A stretch of DNA of 64,000 nt. It comes from Atrichornis clamosus (taxonomy: Eukaryota; Chordata; Aves; Passeriformes; Menuridae). Under the pieces are notes generated by a model. The model saw nothing but the letters and a program-made list of their open reading frames with translations. It made no database searches and had not been told where the DNA came from. The translations under genes and the position numbers were made by a program. Shown here piece by piece: positions 48,201 to 61,329 of this stretch (its first letter is position 1; each line of letters begins with the position of its first letter). The stretch covers positions 124,001-188,000 of the forward strand of contig WBMZ01008645.1 of assembly GCA_013400975.1 (NCBI GenBank), in the 5' to 3' direction.

Positions 48201-51004
48201 TGTTCCAAACACTGATTCACTCTATTTTTCCATTTGAGAGCAATATATTGTTTATTTAAAAGGAGAAAAGTCAATGTATGCATATATATATACACATTTA
48301 TGCACACTCTGTTTTAAAAGTCTTGCTCAGAGAAATGAAGCAAATTGAAACGCTGGAGCAAATGTAGCAGAAGTTGGGCATTACTGAATTTGTTGTCTCC
48401 TCTGCATAAAAGTGACATAAGTGGGAGACACTGGATACATGTGCACTTGAGTAACTTGGCAGATACTCGCTGTAGGCTTCATGGCTGACACAAAAATCTC
48501 ACAGCCCTCCCTCTCAGATGTTCTCTAAGTGGAGACAAATGTCCCTGACAATAGAGTTCACCCCAACCCAAATCACAAGGACTGCAGCAGCCCCTTGCTG
48601 ACACAGGTCATTGTTTCACAGTCCTCGGCCCTCACTCTCAGATAGCAAACCTCGTGTTTCAAGGGTTCCACTTCAACAGGATTTCTTACATTAAAAAACA
48701 AAAACCAAAACAAACAGCTGGGCATTCCAATTGAATTACATATAAACTTGAGATATTGACAGCAAATACATATCACAGCTTTCAAATCTGTACATCAAGT
48801 TTATATATTCAGCTCCTGGTTTAAGAAGCTGGGATACTTTTTTTTCACTTCTCTTAACACTTCCAACTTCAAAAACAAGGAACTTTTTCTTGAGCTGCAC
48901 TGCTGGGGGAAAAAAAAAAAAATCTTTTAAAGGAATTTCTGTATAGAAAAAGCATGCCTGATCACATGGGAGATTCTCACCAAAAATTTGAAATGACCAC
49001 AAAACTCAGGGATGGTGGCAATTAGGAATCCATCACACAGGTTACTTCAGGTCATGCCAGATGATCCCATCAAGCCACCAAACACCACGAAGCTGAGAGA
49101 AACAATAACTTGTTTTCTTTTCATGATGAAGAAGCAATTCCTTTGATGAAAAGCTCTCAGCCAACCTAAAATGTGTCAAACCAGCTCCAGGGGAGGACTG
49201 TCCGTGTAACTTCAGAGCATGTGCTTCACCTTTAATCATTTGCTCACACTCCTCATTTTCCCAGGCTCATACCTCACTCTTTCCTTTCCTGGAGATGAAA
49301 TGTTTATTCCTAAAATAATAAGAAATGCACTCTGCACTATTGTACAGAGAGGACTGAAATAGCAACTTATCCCTTGGCTTGATCTATATTGTTCTCTTCC
49401 CTTTATGCTTTGTTGCTTCATTTTACAATGAAAGGTGCTGAAAGGAAGGCTCCAGCAAAAATATATTTCTATATAGTTTAACCTCAAATTATATCACAGA
49501 CTAATTATAGCAATATTACAGACTAATTATTGCCATTATTGTAGAAAGCTTTGTTTTTTCCAAGGATCAGCTGCTCCAGCAAAGAAGGTCACCAACCATG
49601 GGCAACCAGAGTAAAAGGACACCCTAAGTAGATAAAATATGTGAAAATGAGACTGTAACTAGGGTACATGAAAATCTTAAACCACATCTCATTAGGCATT
49701 TTTGCTTATGAATTAAAGGAATAAAACGCTATCTGCTAAATAATACCCTGTTGTTCATGAAATACACACATATTTTTTCGGATTAAAGTGGACTAGTTTC
49801 CTGAGATGAAAGGAGAGAAACTTGTGAATGAGCCACAGAAGACAGTTTGAACCACAAAAAATAAATCAGATGTAGGCAATAAAGAGATTGTGCTGTACAG
49901 GGTTCTATAACACTCTAGCTGAACTTTCCTAAGAGCCCACAGTGTTTACACTGCTTTACCATTAATAATACAAGAAAATCCCATGTTCAAAATCACACAG
50001 TTAAAAAGAAAACCCACATGCAAGGCGTAAAACACATTCCTTTTCATTTTAAATGCTCAACTGCCAATCAAAAAATATTTTTTCTAATGCACATTCCTGA
50101 ATTACCTCTGCACATTTTTAGCATAGTTGGAACAAACCTGGCCACATGACTAATTTTGCACTATCTGTAGGGTGCAGATCATTGGCAGCGCCTGAGGACA
50201 CAGACAAGTTATTATTTTATGTTTGCATTTTAAGGAAGAATCCCTATGTCCTGGTAAGGATAGCATCTTTTTCCAGCAAAGTTCCTTCAAATCCAAGCAG
50301 CCTTTTTCAGCCTTTTTTGGAAAAACCTGTGTCCTTCACATAATTCAGATTTTATCTCTTAAGTCCGTTCTGTTTGGGAATTTTAAAGACCGTATACAAC
50401 AATAGAGGAAGAATCCTAACCCACACAGTCAGCCCAACAGGGAAGATCATTGTTCCCCACCCAATCCCACCACCATTCCACAACCCTTGTTCACATTGTC
50501 TGAGTGCCAGCAGCAGCACCACGGCTTTGTTTGATCTGACAATGGATCACCTGCAAGGACCATCAGAGGTCTCAAAACACATCTCAAAGACAAGTTCAGG
50601 GTTATGAATCATTCTTATAACTAGATAAATACCTTCCTGAATATACCTAACATACAATGCACCATATTAAGACATGTGAGGGCTGAAGGATGGGTTGGCT
50701 TCAAAATGAGAAGTATTTTCAAATTACAAAATGTATTCGTTTTTAAGAACCAGATTATTTTAAAAATCCAACAATTTTAAAAAAATTTGCATGAATGAGG
50801 CGAGGATTCTTAAAAAGCAATCCATTAATCCCTATTCTTTATCATCATGTTCAAATACACTTAAACCACTCTATTAACCAGGTCTCTAAAACTTGAGTAA
50901 GCTCAGAAAGATGTTTCTCTCTGGATCCATTTAAAACAAAGTCATACGCAGTAAGCAAATTATTGATTCCTATTAGGCAAGTTGTTATTCTATTGTTGTT
51001 CAGG
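45237..51004. other. Non-coding stretch with minor repeats
   Basis: A GC-richer patch lies at about 45590-45690. A short TA run lies at 48281-48292. A two-copy 22-base repeat lies at 49496-49539. A-runs or T-runs occur near 48070-48082 and 48907-48921. Otherwise AT-rich unique sequence without a recognisable gene. Confidence 0.55.
49496..49539 (+). repeat. Two-copy 22-bp tandem repeat containing TAATTA sites
   Basis: ACAGACTAATTAT occurs exactly at 49496-49508 and again at 49518-49530. The downstream halves (AGCAATATT and TGCCATTAT) are diverged. Each copy carries TAATTA, a classical homeodomain core, so the duplication also doubles a potential binding site. Confidence 0.7.
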
Positions 51005-51430
51005 AGAATTTCTTAACTGCAGCCTGTCATCCATTATGTTGGATGACATTCCCAAACATTCCCACCTCCATATTCTATATAAATGCTGACAGAGGGATGG
51101 CTTCGATGCTTTGTCTGTGTCAAAGAGCAGCAAACACAGGAGAGCCTGTGGTAGGGGCCTCTATTTGTAAAGAGATAAGCAAAAGCATGATCTATATTAA
51201 TAAATCCAGTCTAACAGCCTTTCACGTTACATAAATAATTCCATTCCATTTCTATCAAACGGCAGAGATAAAACTGATGTTTGTCAAGTAAGGATCAATG
51301 AAGACAAAATGCTCCCTTTATTGATTGCTACATGTTCCTTTGAATTAAAACACCATTAGATAATGTCTCAATATTTAAAAAGTAGTGATTTGCCATTTTT
51401 TATTTTAGTGTGAGATAGTTGTTGGATAAA
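51005..51430. promoter_or_regulatory. Candidate enhancer with TEAD-type motifs
   Basis: CATTCC, the core bound by TEAD factors, occurs at 51047-51052 and 51057-51062, exactly 10 bases (one helical turn) apart. It occurs again near 51242-51247. The block is non-repetitive, contains GATA and homeodomain-like words (AGAGATAAGC, CTATATTAATAAA) and has no credible gene. Motifs are seen directly; enhancer function is inferred. Confidence 0.33.
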
Positions 51431-52054
51431 GTTTCACTTTAGCCAAAAAGCCTATATTCAGCATAATTGTTTTGCCAATTCCTTTTGTTCAGCTGTGTCA
51501 ATGATTTCAAAAACTGTAAGTCCATTCTACATCAATTAATTGGAATTTTTTTTAAAGCTAAAACTACTTGAAGATTTGCTCCAAGTTCATCAGAACCCTA
51601 CAAAAACTATGAGACCTGACTCTTAATACCTTGGGAGCTTGAACATTCAGGAAACAGTAACTACTGAGCTCCTCATGTAGACCTGAATAGCTCCTTGTGG
51701 AGACCTGCATGGCCTGAATGATGAAGATCATCTTTGAATTCATCCCTCAGAATCCTCCCACACTGATAGGAAAATGTGTCTGTGTTTCAGCGTTTAACTC
51801 ACTCCCCTCTTTTAGGGCTCTGAAGAAGTATTTGATATGAACAGATCTAAGAATTCTTCGTGCCATGGTAGCTCTTAGGAGTTTTCATCTGCTCTAGAAG
51901 AGCATGAGTTTGGGGGGAAGTTGTACCAATATTTACACACAGTAATTTTAGTTCAAGTGGTAAAACTGTCACAAAATACATGTGATAGACTGAAAAAAAA
52001 AAACCAGTCAAGAAATGCTGGAGTTCCTGCCTGGGCCATTTGCAATTTGTTCAG

Positions 52055-52092
52055 AACCAAAAAAACCAAACCAAAACTAAAAAACCAAAGAG
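52055..52092 (+). repeat. A/C-rich low-complexity tract
   Basis: AACC and AAAACC words in irregular succession, almost lacking G and T. Same texture as the tracts at 36.3, 36.8 and 60.8 kb. Confidence 0.75.
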
Positions 52093-53070
52093 AGCAAGAA
52101 GAGATCATTGTGATTTAGTTATTCAATTTTTGCAATTTAGCTGCCACAATTCATTTCATTAATTATACTGAAATCATTTGCCCTGAGTGTTAAACAGACT
52201 TTTTTCCCCCCACACAAATGATAACATATGTAAAGAACCTTTGGGTCTCAATGAATTATGTAACATCTGTTTTCTTTCAGTAGGATTGGAGATCACTCAC
52301 GGAAATTTAATAAATATAGGATATTATGATAAGAATTAGAGGAAGTCAGATTAGTAAAACCCTGACCTGCTGCCTCCTTTTTTTTTAATTTCTCATCCTT
52401 GCTAAATGAACCTATCCCACTATCCCAAAAGAGAGAAACTATACAGAAAATCCAGTATAGCTTTTAGATCACACTGGGGAGAAGGGTACACATCTGTAAT
52501 AATCCATCAATATATTCACATATTTTCAGGATCATGCTGCAGTACCTGCCTGAGAGAAATCTGAGAGCTGGAAAATGCATGAGATTCCAAGATGCACATA
52601 TGTAGGAAATAAATCTAGAGAACGAAAAGAACAAATGCCTGCAACCCCATCTCGCAATTGAGACTCCTTGTAAATGTCTTAAAAAAAAATTTAAAGGGAA
52701 CTGTTCATTCAGAAACTATGAGTCAACGTTTTTTTTATGGAAAAGTTTATGCTTCATTTGTATTAAACCACAAGAGCTAAAGACTTTGAGAGAATTAGTG
52801 ATAAAATTGCATAGGACAGAAAAAACTTGTGTCTTGGTAACAAAAAATGATGAAATGCAGTAAGTGTTTACTATTACTTTTACTAAGTAAAATTTCCTTT
52901 TGAAAACTCAAAACTGTTTCATTCCCAGTTTCATAGAATAATTAAAACATTAAAGAGCTGTAACAGCCACTTTAATGACACAATCTCTCCTTTTAAAAAG
53001 GCAAAGGTCCATGATTTTGTCCCTGGAAAAGAGAACTGATTGGTGTTATGGTTAGTACCAGTCACCTCAT

Positions 53071-53093
53071 GGGGGTTTTTGGGTTTTTTTTTT
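53071..53093 (+). repeat. G/T low-complexity tract
   Basis: Five G's, five T's, three G's and ten T's. It is the strand complement of the A/C tracts found elsewhere in the window. Confidence 0.75.
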
Positions 53094-56000
53094 CTAATCT
53101 CCAAAGACCTTGGTGTTGTGTTTAAACTTAGAACCTCTCCTCACTCCCCACAAGCCACACATTTTAAAGCCTGTGAATATTTGGCTGTGCCTTCACTGAA
53201 CACGGGAGGGGGGGGGAGTGGAAAAAAGCAGCTTAATTTGCAAGTGTCACAAGGTTCACATTGTCACTTTGCTTCACTTTCTTAATATTCTTAGTCTTGT
53301 TCATTCTACTGCACTAATTTTATCAACAACACTCAAAAATAGCTGTGCAAATGAAGCTGCCTATGGGAGCAGAGAAAAGGAAAGCAAGCAGAATATCAGC
53401 ACAAACATATGAAATAAATAATACAGTGCAGCCTTGTGTTCCCTCACAGAAACCAGGCACCAAAGCTTTCATCTGTTCTCACAAAATCTCCACAAAGTCT
53501 GATTTCGCAGCTCTGTAAAGTCACTCTTATTTCCAGAAATCCTCTCTTGTCCCCACTACCCCAGAAGAGCAATGGCCAATGAGCTGGATTACCATAAATT
53601 CAGCAATCAAATTTACACAGCTCTGGAGATGCAAGTAAAATGAGTATTGTATCTTCATTTCCTTTGTGGCACTTTATCAACCCCTTCCTCCGCTGATGGT
53701 AGAAGTCAATAAAATCCTATTAACACTAAGATGTTGTATTAACTTTGACAGTTTACAAATTGCAGGGGTTTTCATTTCAAATATGAGCAGCTTGAGATAC
53801 TCTGGAGTTTCACCGCATAAAATTGTTAAAGTTGGAATAAAGTAGATAAAATAATTCGGGTGTATTTTCTTTCCTCTCCTTTTAAAGAAGGCAGCAGAAG
53901 GAAAATCAAACATGAAAAATAACCTTATAACCTTTCCTGGGAGATTAACATTAGTCTAACCAGGAAGACCAGAAGATTCATAACAGATCTATATTTTGAG
54001 CAAAGCTTTCACCTTCCTATGGACTCCATGGGCTCTGTATCAGGCTCTGCTGCTCTCCATAATCACAAGTAACTACCTTTGCAAAATGAGTATCACATCC
54101 TAAGAGAAAAAGGCTTAAAGCAACTGAACCTTTAAATAGGTAAATAAATAGAGATACCAGCAGCAGGGATGGAGTTGGCACCTGCAGAAACAGCAATCAG
54201 GGGTATGGCTGACCAGCTGGCAAATGAATTAGGAATTATGCCAGAACAAACTTAGGGACAAATCTAAAGCCATTCCTGCAATTGGGCAAATTGCCATAAT
54301 TTCTGCACTTACCCACCTGGTAATTTAAACTCCTGTTAAATATTATTTGACGAAAACAAACACCAGTCCCAATTGGTGCTGTTCTGCCAGTTCTTTCAAT
54401 GATGAAAGGTGTTCTCTCTGAGAGGAACATGGTCGTAAAAGGCACTTAAGCAAGTTCTAGAAACCTCTCCCAGGCAAGAAATATAAATCCAAAGCAGGTG
54501 ACTGGAAATGTGAAAGAAGGAAGAAAAGAAATTTTTTTCTTTTTACTTTTTTTTTCAGTGCAGGTCCCTTTTAAGTAGAATTGCAAAGCCTGTCAAAAGT
54601 TTGGTATTTACTGGACTCCTCAAGGATATGGATTCTCCCAATTAATTACATAAATTACTAAGCCAGGAAAGCACCACTCAGATGCTCCAGACAGAAAGTA
54701 ATATGGGGGTTTTATTTACAGCCTTTTCAATACCAACAACTCCAAACATCAGAGTTTGTGGCTATACATAGATTCCTCAGATCACCACTCTCACTGCATA
54801 AGACAGTCTTGGACTGCTCACAAGACAGAGTGGGAGGCTTTATTTTGAAGCAAACATTGCCTCCAGTAAGGATGTTTGCACACAGCAATAACTTGCCAGT
54901 GTTTAAGGCCAGAAGCATTCATAACACCCACTTATAAACATTCAAATATCTCTTATTTTTGCTTATAAACTATACCTCATGACAGGAAAAAAAAAAAAAC
55001 CAAAACTTCTCCTGCTTCAAGTGATTTTGTCCAGCTTTGGTAGCAGGTAGATCATATTCAGCCACCTATCCGTCACCCTGACTGCATAACATACTCACAC
55101 ACACTACCAGCACTCCTTGCATCCATGGACACTCCAAAGGTGTTTCCCTGACATCTGATGCTGTCTGGTCTCCCTCTGCTGTCCTTGAGCTCAGAGCAAA
55201 AGGACAGAGTGGCAGAATTCTGTGAATTCAGCACCACTGTTAATTTATTGGCACTATGATTTCGCTGGTTTAAGTGGGTAGAAGTACAATCTTGCAGGCT
55301 TCAATTTCACCTTAAACAGCACAACACAAAGATGTCTGTCTTTCTGTAGTGCTTAGAGAAAATAATCTGCTTGTGAAGGCAGAATTTCAGGGGTGAAAAC
55401 CGAACAATATATGTATTTCGGTTATTTACTTATTTGTAATGGATGACTTGCCTAAACTGCCAGTTAAAGCTCAGAGAAGGCCAAGTGAAAGTTTTACATT
55501 GCCAACCCACTCCCTGACACCAGCCATAGGGAAGTCAGGATTTAGAAATACAAATCACAAGCATCTGAGAGCCTTTCTTCCTAAAACATGGGGTGTGATT
55601 TGTACTATGTCACTTCATCAAACCTTTGCATTCAAAGCTACACATTCAACGTGTCAGATCTGGTGAGCCACAGCACTTTAAGTCCAGTGTATATTTTAGC
55701 AACCGGCACATGCTGAGAATGGAGTGTGTTAAGTGCCCAAGTCTCCCAAGAAAGGAAGGGATCTGAATATTTCTCCCCAGCCCAACTGAAATAATTGTAT
55801 GCTGTCAAGTCAGCAGTGAAATATGAGCAGTGCACAGGACTAACCTTCTCTCTGCCTCGTTGTGATATCCTTATGAGTGATGCATTCTTAGCTTTATATC
55901 AGGAGACAACATCTCAACATCCTTTGATATTTTACTGCTGTGCTGACTAACAAAGTAAAACATGTGAACCCTTTTATTTTCTGGTTCATCAGTTTTATGC

Positions 56001-59000
56001 TCTTATTTACTCACTATACACTTTAAATCTGATGATCCCCAACACAGGCAGCTCCAAACATGCTGTATTTAAGAGATATCAGCTGACTGCCTTTGATTTC
56101 ATAAAAGCCTATTTTCAAAACATCAGCTGCGTACCTGTGTGTTTTTATAATGCACGATGTAGTCAAAGGAGAGTCCAAGCAGATGGAAAGCACCATTAGA
56201 GATGGTTCTCTAACCTGGGGAAACGCTCCATGGTGGCCTTCCAAAGCTGATTTTGTACAGTGCTGGACCACGATTCCTTGTTGCATGCATACAACATATA
56301 TGTTACTAGAATGTAAGAGAAATGTGTGTCTTCAAGCAATCTCCACCCTGCCTTAATTAGTTGATTAACTGAAAGCTTTTGTCCTACACAAATCTCCTGC
56401 ATTGGAATCCTTGACTTAATCTCCTCTACATAACGACCAATAAGAATGTTTTTCAAATAGAAGCCTTTAAAAGGCAAGTTCTCTGCAAGGTAACAGAAAA
56501 TATTTATGTTTACATCTGCCTGCTTTCATTTTTTGGCTGTTATTTTTTCACCAACACATCTCTCCTAAAGCAACAGAACTCATTTGTTGAGTCTTTGATT
56601 TCCTTATCCCCTTATGCTTTCACTGATTCAGCAGGAACACTGTCAAACACCTGGTGCTTTGCTGTTCCTGAGTAGCCCAATTATCACTTGGATTGCATCA
56701 GAATTAGGTTCTTTTTCAAATGGCTCAGCTGCCCTCTCTTGAGATTATTTTCATGCTCAAACTGTGGCTCTTGTACAAGGGGTGTTGTACAATCTCAAGC
56801 AAATTTCCTCTGCCTCTCTCTCTTTTCATCTCTCCCAGGCTCACAGGGTAACTGAGCCTAGGAAACAGGCAAATGGGAGCAAAGATGCCAGAAGCCAAAA
56901 CACAAACCAGACAGAAAGTCACTATTGCTGAAAATTAGAGGCAACAGGGCAGCTCTAAAGGAGCTGGGAATGACTGCAGGAGAGCTGCAGTCCACACAAC
57001 ATTCCACAGATCCCCGGCCAGGGACAGTGTATTCAACACGCCTCCCACTGCCCCTTCCCCTCCCTGCCAACACCCCCTGGCCCACAGCTCCATCCCTCTC
57101 CAAATGCTTCCCAGCAGGAATCCTAAAAGTGCTCGGAGAAGGACTCGACCTTCTCTGCGTTCATGCTGTCACTCTGCCCTCAGAAGCCTCACAGTTTCCT
57201 AAGTCTCAAACTATTACAAAAGAATTAGAAGCTGATACTATAAAACATTCAAATATTTATTTCACGCTTTGTTTGGAATCATATATTGCTTGATTATCTA
57301 TAAGTATAGAGCTTGTTCCACATCCAATGATGTAGTATAATAATCACTGCCTTTTCCAGTTAATTTAACTCTCCCATTCAGTCATTTTGCACCCTCCACT
57401 AATTAATTTTGAGACAGCATGAAGCATATAAAAATAAACTTCACGTAAATAAACTTTTCAAAGCACAGTGAACATAGGAACAATGCCACTGATGAAAGTG
57501 AAAAGCAAGTAAATGCCCAAAGTTTAATCAACTATCTAGAGTAAAAGCAACCTTGAATTTCTACAAAATACAAAGCGGATTTGTCATGTAGGAATACTTT
57601 TCTCTTAGACACACAAGCAAAAAGGACCTGTGAAATAAACTAGCAATAAATATTCAAAATAATATTCACAAGAAAACACGCTTATGCAAAGTTTATAATT
57701 TAACACAATATTACAAACAGTAAGAGCTTCATTCTTCTACTAAACTTGGTGAAAGTTTTGCTGCTTCCAAACTCCCTCCCAGCTAGGAACAGGAAAAACA
57801 AACAAACAAAAAACCCCCTGTGTGCAAGAACACTTCTATAGCCAATTTTTCTAACGTAAAACAAAGTTTAACCAAAAAATTCAGGGCTTTTCTGATGTCC
57901 GTTTAGGATCCATGTCTATTTAGGAACATTTAACATAATACAATATAAAACGTGCATCAAATATGCTGGTAATAAAGTCAGCAGCTACAGCAAGTTTCTG
58001 CTTATTGACAGCAGTTTTACAACCTGACCAGGATTAAAAAGGCATCTCTTGTTATAAAAGAACATCTCTGCTTTCAACCTCTATTCCCAGATGTTTACCC
58101 TATCTGTTCAAAGGCCTATTAGATCTAAACTCTTTGATATATGACCAGCTGCTTTTGCACAGCTTTTTGTTAACTGAAACCTAAACCCAGCAGGGAAAAG
58201 GACAAATCAGTTCTTTTATCAAATGTTTTCAGTATCAATTCACTATGAACAGGAATGTTCTTTACTTGGTTTTTCAGTGCTCCAGTACATTGTGGGTTTA
58301 GAAGGACAAGGGAAGAAGAACAGAATTCAGCTCTGTACTAACACCTTTTTAAATGTATTATATCTGAGCAACATAAATATGAGCATTTTCATTTTTTAAT
58401 AAGGATTCCAGTGCAAACTTCTGGAACTATACATTGGATACAGCCACTTTCTCACAAAAAGCACCATTCCTGAAATGAGCACCAATCTGTTGGGATCTGT
58501 TCACACTGGGGTAACTTCTGATACTCCTCATGCCAAATTCTTAATTTTAAAAGCTGTGAAACGAGCTCCAGGTTTAGTTCAGACCTCTACCATTTCTATG
58601 AGGAATGAGAAGCACATTCAATCAGGAATTAGTAGATAAGAAATATCCAGCAAATCTTAATTCATTTCTTGAATGAGAGAGCTTGTCTTGCAAAACCCAG
58701 GAACTCAACCCAAACCACAAACAAAACAAGCTAATAAACAAAGCACACACTCTAATCTTTCAGCTCAAAGGTCAAATAGGTTCAGGGGCTATGCAGAGCT
58801 GAAAATAGGGTCTTTACGTCCACAGACACAATAGCTGCCTATCACTGACAGCATTAAAACAAAGCCAAACACTGACCAAAACAATTTTTCAATATATTAC
58901 AACTAAACATTTTCAGTATTAAATTTGGATTTTTTTTTTTTTAATGAGGCTGAGTTCTGAAAGCCAACAGAGCACTTAATATTAATTTCTCATCTTGCCA

Positions 59001-59389
59001 ATAGTGCTAAACCACATCCACCAAACAGCATTTAAAGCTGGATTATTTCTTCAGGAAAGGGTCTCTCATACAGATCTCTCTACATCTCCACTCTGCATTG
59101 TAATTGAGCAGAGGTCTACAAACTAAATGATGCATGAATGTGTATAGATTCAAAGTTCAATTTCTTCCATCAAAAATCCAAAAAGCACTGCCAAAAAAGG
59201 AGGAAAAAAAAAGTACCGAAAAGGAAAAACAGCATCTGCTAATATTAATCTCTGACTTTACCACTCCGAACAGCATTACAAAACCCCATCTAATGACAGA
59301 ATAATTAGGCATCCATAAAGCAATCATTGGCACATTGTCAAAAGCAGAGTCTTCGGAAAAAAAATGCAAAAAGACACAAATATCAGCAC

Positions 59390-59850
59390 GTTCCCCAGCA
59401 CGCCCCGAGTCTCTGCCTTTTGCTTCCCCTGACTGACTCCAATCAATGAGTCAACTGCAGCAGGTCGAACACAACGCTGATAAAATGGCACCTTATGAAG
59501 TACCTGCCTCCATAGATCTCCCCAAATGAGTCATAAAACCATTCATCAATACCCCCCCTCGTGCAGCACGGCACAGGCGGGAGGGGAGCGCCGGGAGCTC
59601 TCGGATCAGAAAAGCTCACTCTGTTATTCCATTTGCAGCCTATAAATCAGGATTTCTTACATTTGGCGCCGCCATTAAGGAAGGAACGAGAACCTCCACT
59701 ATCATTAGTCGACAGCTAACAAGGCATTAACGTTTTCATTAACAGTGTTGACAAATTGAAATCGATTTTAAAAGCTTATTTGCATCATATCCTAAAATTG
59801 TGAAGTAGAAGGGAACAGTCTGACAACTTGATTATATGCCATAACTTAAA
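59390..59850. promoter_or_regulatory. Strong candidate conserved developmental enhancer
   Basis: This is the most CpG-retaining non-coding block of the window. Motifs seen: TGAGTCA at 59447-59453 and an extended palindromic ATGAGTCAT at 59526-59534 (AP-1). GCCGCCATTA lies near 59667-59676 and reads as a YY1-like ATGGCGGC on the minus strand. CATTAAC occurs at 59725-59731 and 59737-59743. A perfect palindrome AAATCGATTT at 59759-59768 is CUX/ONECUT-like. An exact POU octamer ATTTGCAT lies at 59778-59785. No repeat or credible reading frame covers it. The motif density and texture fit a conserved enhancer; this is inference without alignment. Confidence 0.45.
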
Positions 59851-60199
59851 TTTTTGTTTTTCTACTCACGTATAGATGTGAAGTGCACATCACATCTGGT
59901 TATGTTCTAGTGCCCTCAAATATTTAGTTCCCAACTGCCCTGCTAATGCCTCTGTGCACACAGAGACCCAAAATACACAGGGGTGGTGGTCTTTGAGTGT
60001 ATTTAGTTTGTGACAGCCCACTCTGAGTCCTCATTTCACCTACACTGGACCAGAGAGGCACAAGATCCTCCCACACCTTGTCCCCTGACTTTTCGACAGG
60101 CAGACACTTTTCTGTGGAATTAAGAAGGGTCAGTCCTTAAAGAGGCTCAAGAGCCATCCAAAATGGAAGCCTGCAACGTACACTAGACACTGGTGGCTT

Positions 60200-60450
60200 T
60201 TTTTAAAAATTCCAGTACATCATCTGATATTATTTCAAATTTCATTCAAAACCCTTCACCCAAATTAAGCACTGCTACGGAGAGTTAAAAAAAAAAAATC
60301 ATTCTGTAATTAACAGCCTCTAAAATGGACTAATTAAATCATGTTTCAACATTCCAAATTTGGTACATAAATATAGCTACTCTTGCTTCCTTTCTGCAAA
60401 ATCAATTTTGATATGATAGAGGGCAATTCTGAGAAAGAGATTCACACAAG
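60200..60450. promoter_or_regulatory. Possible conserved non-coding element
   Basis: AT-rich, non-repetitive block (apart from an A-run at about 60288-60298) with several homeodomain-type words: TGTAATTAAC, ACTAATTAAATC, AAATCAATTTTG. It lies between the two stronger candidates at 59.4 and 61.3 kb, which is the main reason for listing it. It may equally be ordinary AT-rich sequence. Confidence 0.25.
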
Positions 60451-60817
60451 TGTGTGAATTCAGGAAAGGAAGAGGATTATTCAATTTCAAATGCACAGAT
60501 AACAGCAAAACATACAACATTTACTGCAGGCATTAAGGGGAATTTATTTTTCTGTTATACAGTCTTTGGCTTTAGTGAGGATTATATGCATTTAGCAATA
60601 TGATCTTTTAATTTTGAGTAACGGGAACCTATTACAGCCACAAATAAAATTCCTAGGTTAAAAAGTAAATTCTGAAGTTGGGTGTGCCGTGCACAGCCTC
60701 CACCAGCTGCTTTCATTTGTGTCTCTGGAGGAGCACAGGAGCAGGGATCAATGTTGCATTTCCCTTCTCCCACTTCCACCTGTAGCCACGAGGTTTGAAG
60801 AAGAAAGCAAAGCAGCA

Positions 60818-60903
60818 CAAAACAAAAGAGCAAAAAAAAAAAAAAGCAGCATAAAAAACCCCAAACCAAAACCACAACCTAAAAACCTCCCACCACCACC
60901 AGC
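60818..60903 (+). repeat. Poly-A plus A/C-rich low-complexity tract
   Basis: Fourteen A's at 60832-60845, then AAAAAACCCCAAACC-type sequence ending in CCACCACCACC. It creates lysine/proline-rich frames on the plus strand and a phenylalanine/leucine-rich frame on the minus strand, all artefacts of composition. Confidence 0.8.
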
Positions 60904-61329
60904 AATGAAAAGTGTATTTAAAAGTACCAGCAGCACAACATACTGTTTGAAGATATTTTGGAGGATTTATTTCAAAAGTAAAGTGCTTGATAAATAATCA
61001 GTACTCATTTGAAGTTGCTGAAATTTTAATATACCTAAGCGTCCCACAAAAAAATCTCTTTCAAGATCCAGACAGTTCTGCCAGAATTAGCCAAATTTGA
61101 AACGTTTGCTATTTAATACTGGCTTCCTAATTGCATCAATTTTCAAGCTTTCTTTCAAAAAATTACTTTTTTAACAAAACTTCAAAAACTTTAACTTTCT
61201 GTTTGCCAATTCCTCTGCACCAAGCAATTCTACATATGCTGATATTTTAATAACTTATGTGCCTTTCCCTACATCATCTCCATAATTAAAACTATTCGGA
61301 TCCTTGGTAAAACTGAGATCAATAACATA

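Larger units (their letters stand above)
51431..59389. other. Non-coding stretch with A/C and G/T tracts
   Basis: Holds an A/C-rich tract at 52055-52092, a G5T5G3T10 tract at 53071-53093 with a nearby run of nine G's (about 53208-53216), a poly-A run at 54987-54999 and another A/C tract at 57794-57830. A GC-richer island at 56930-57180 carries a 122-codon plus-strand frame with no recognisable domain. No RNA gene or repeat family was recognised. Confidence 0.5.
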
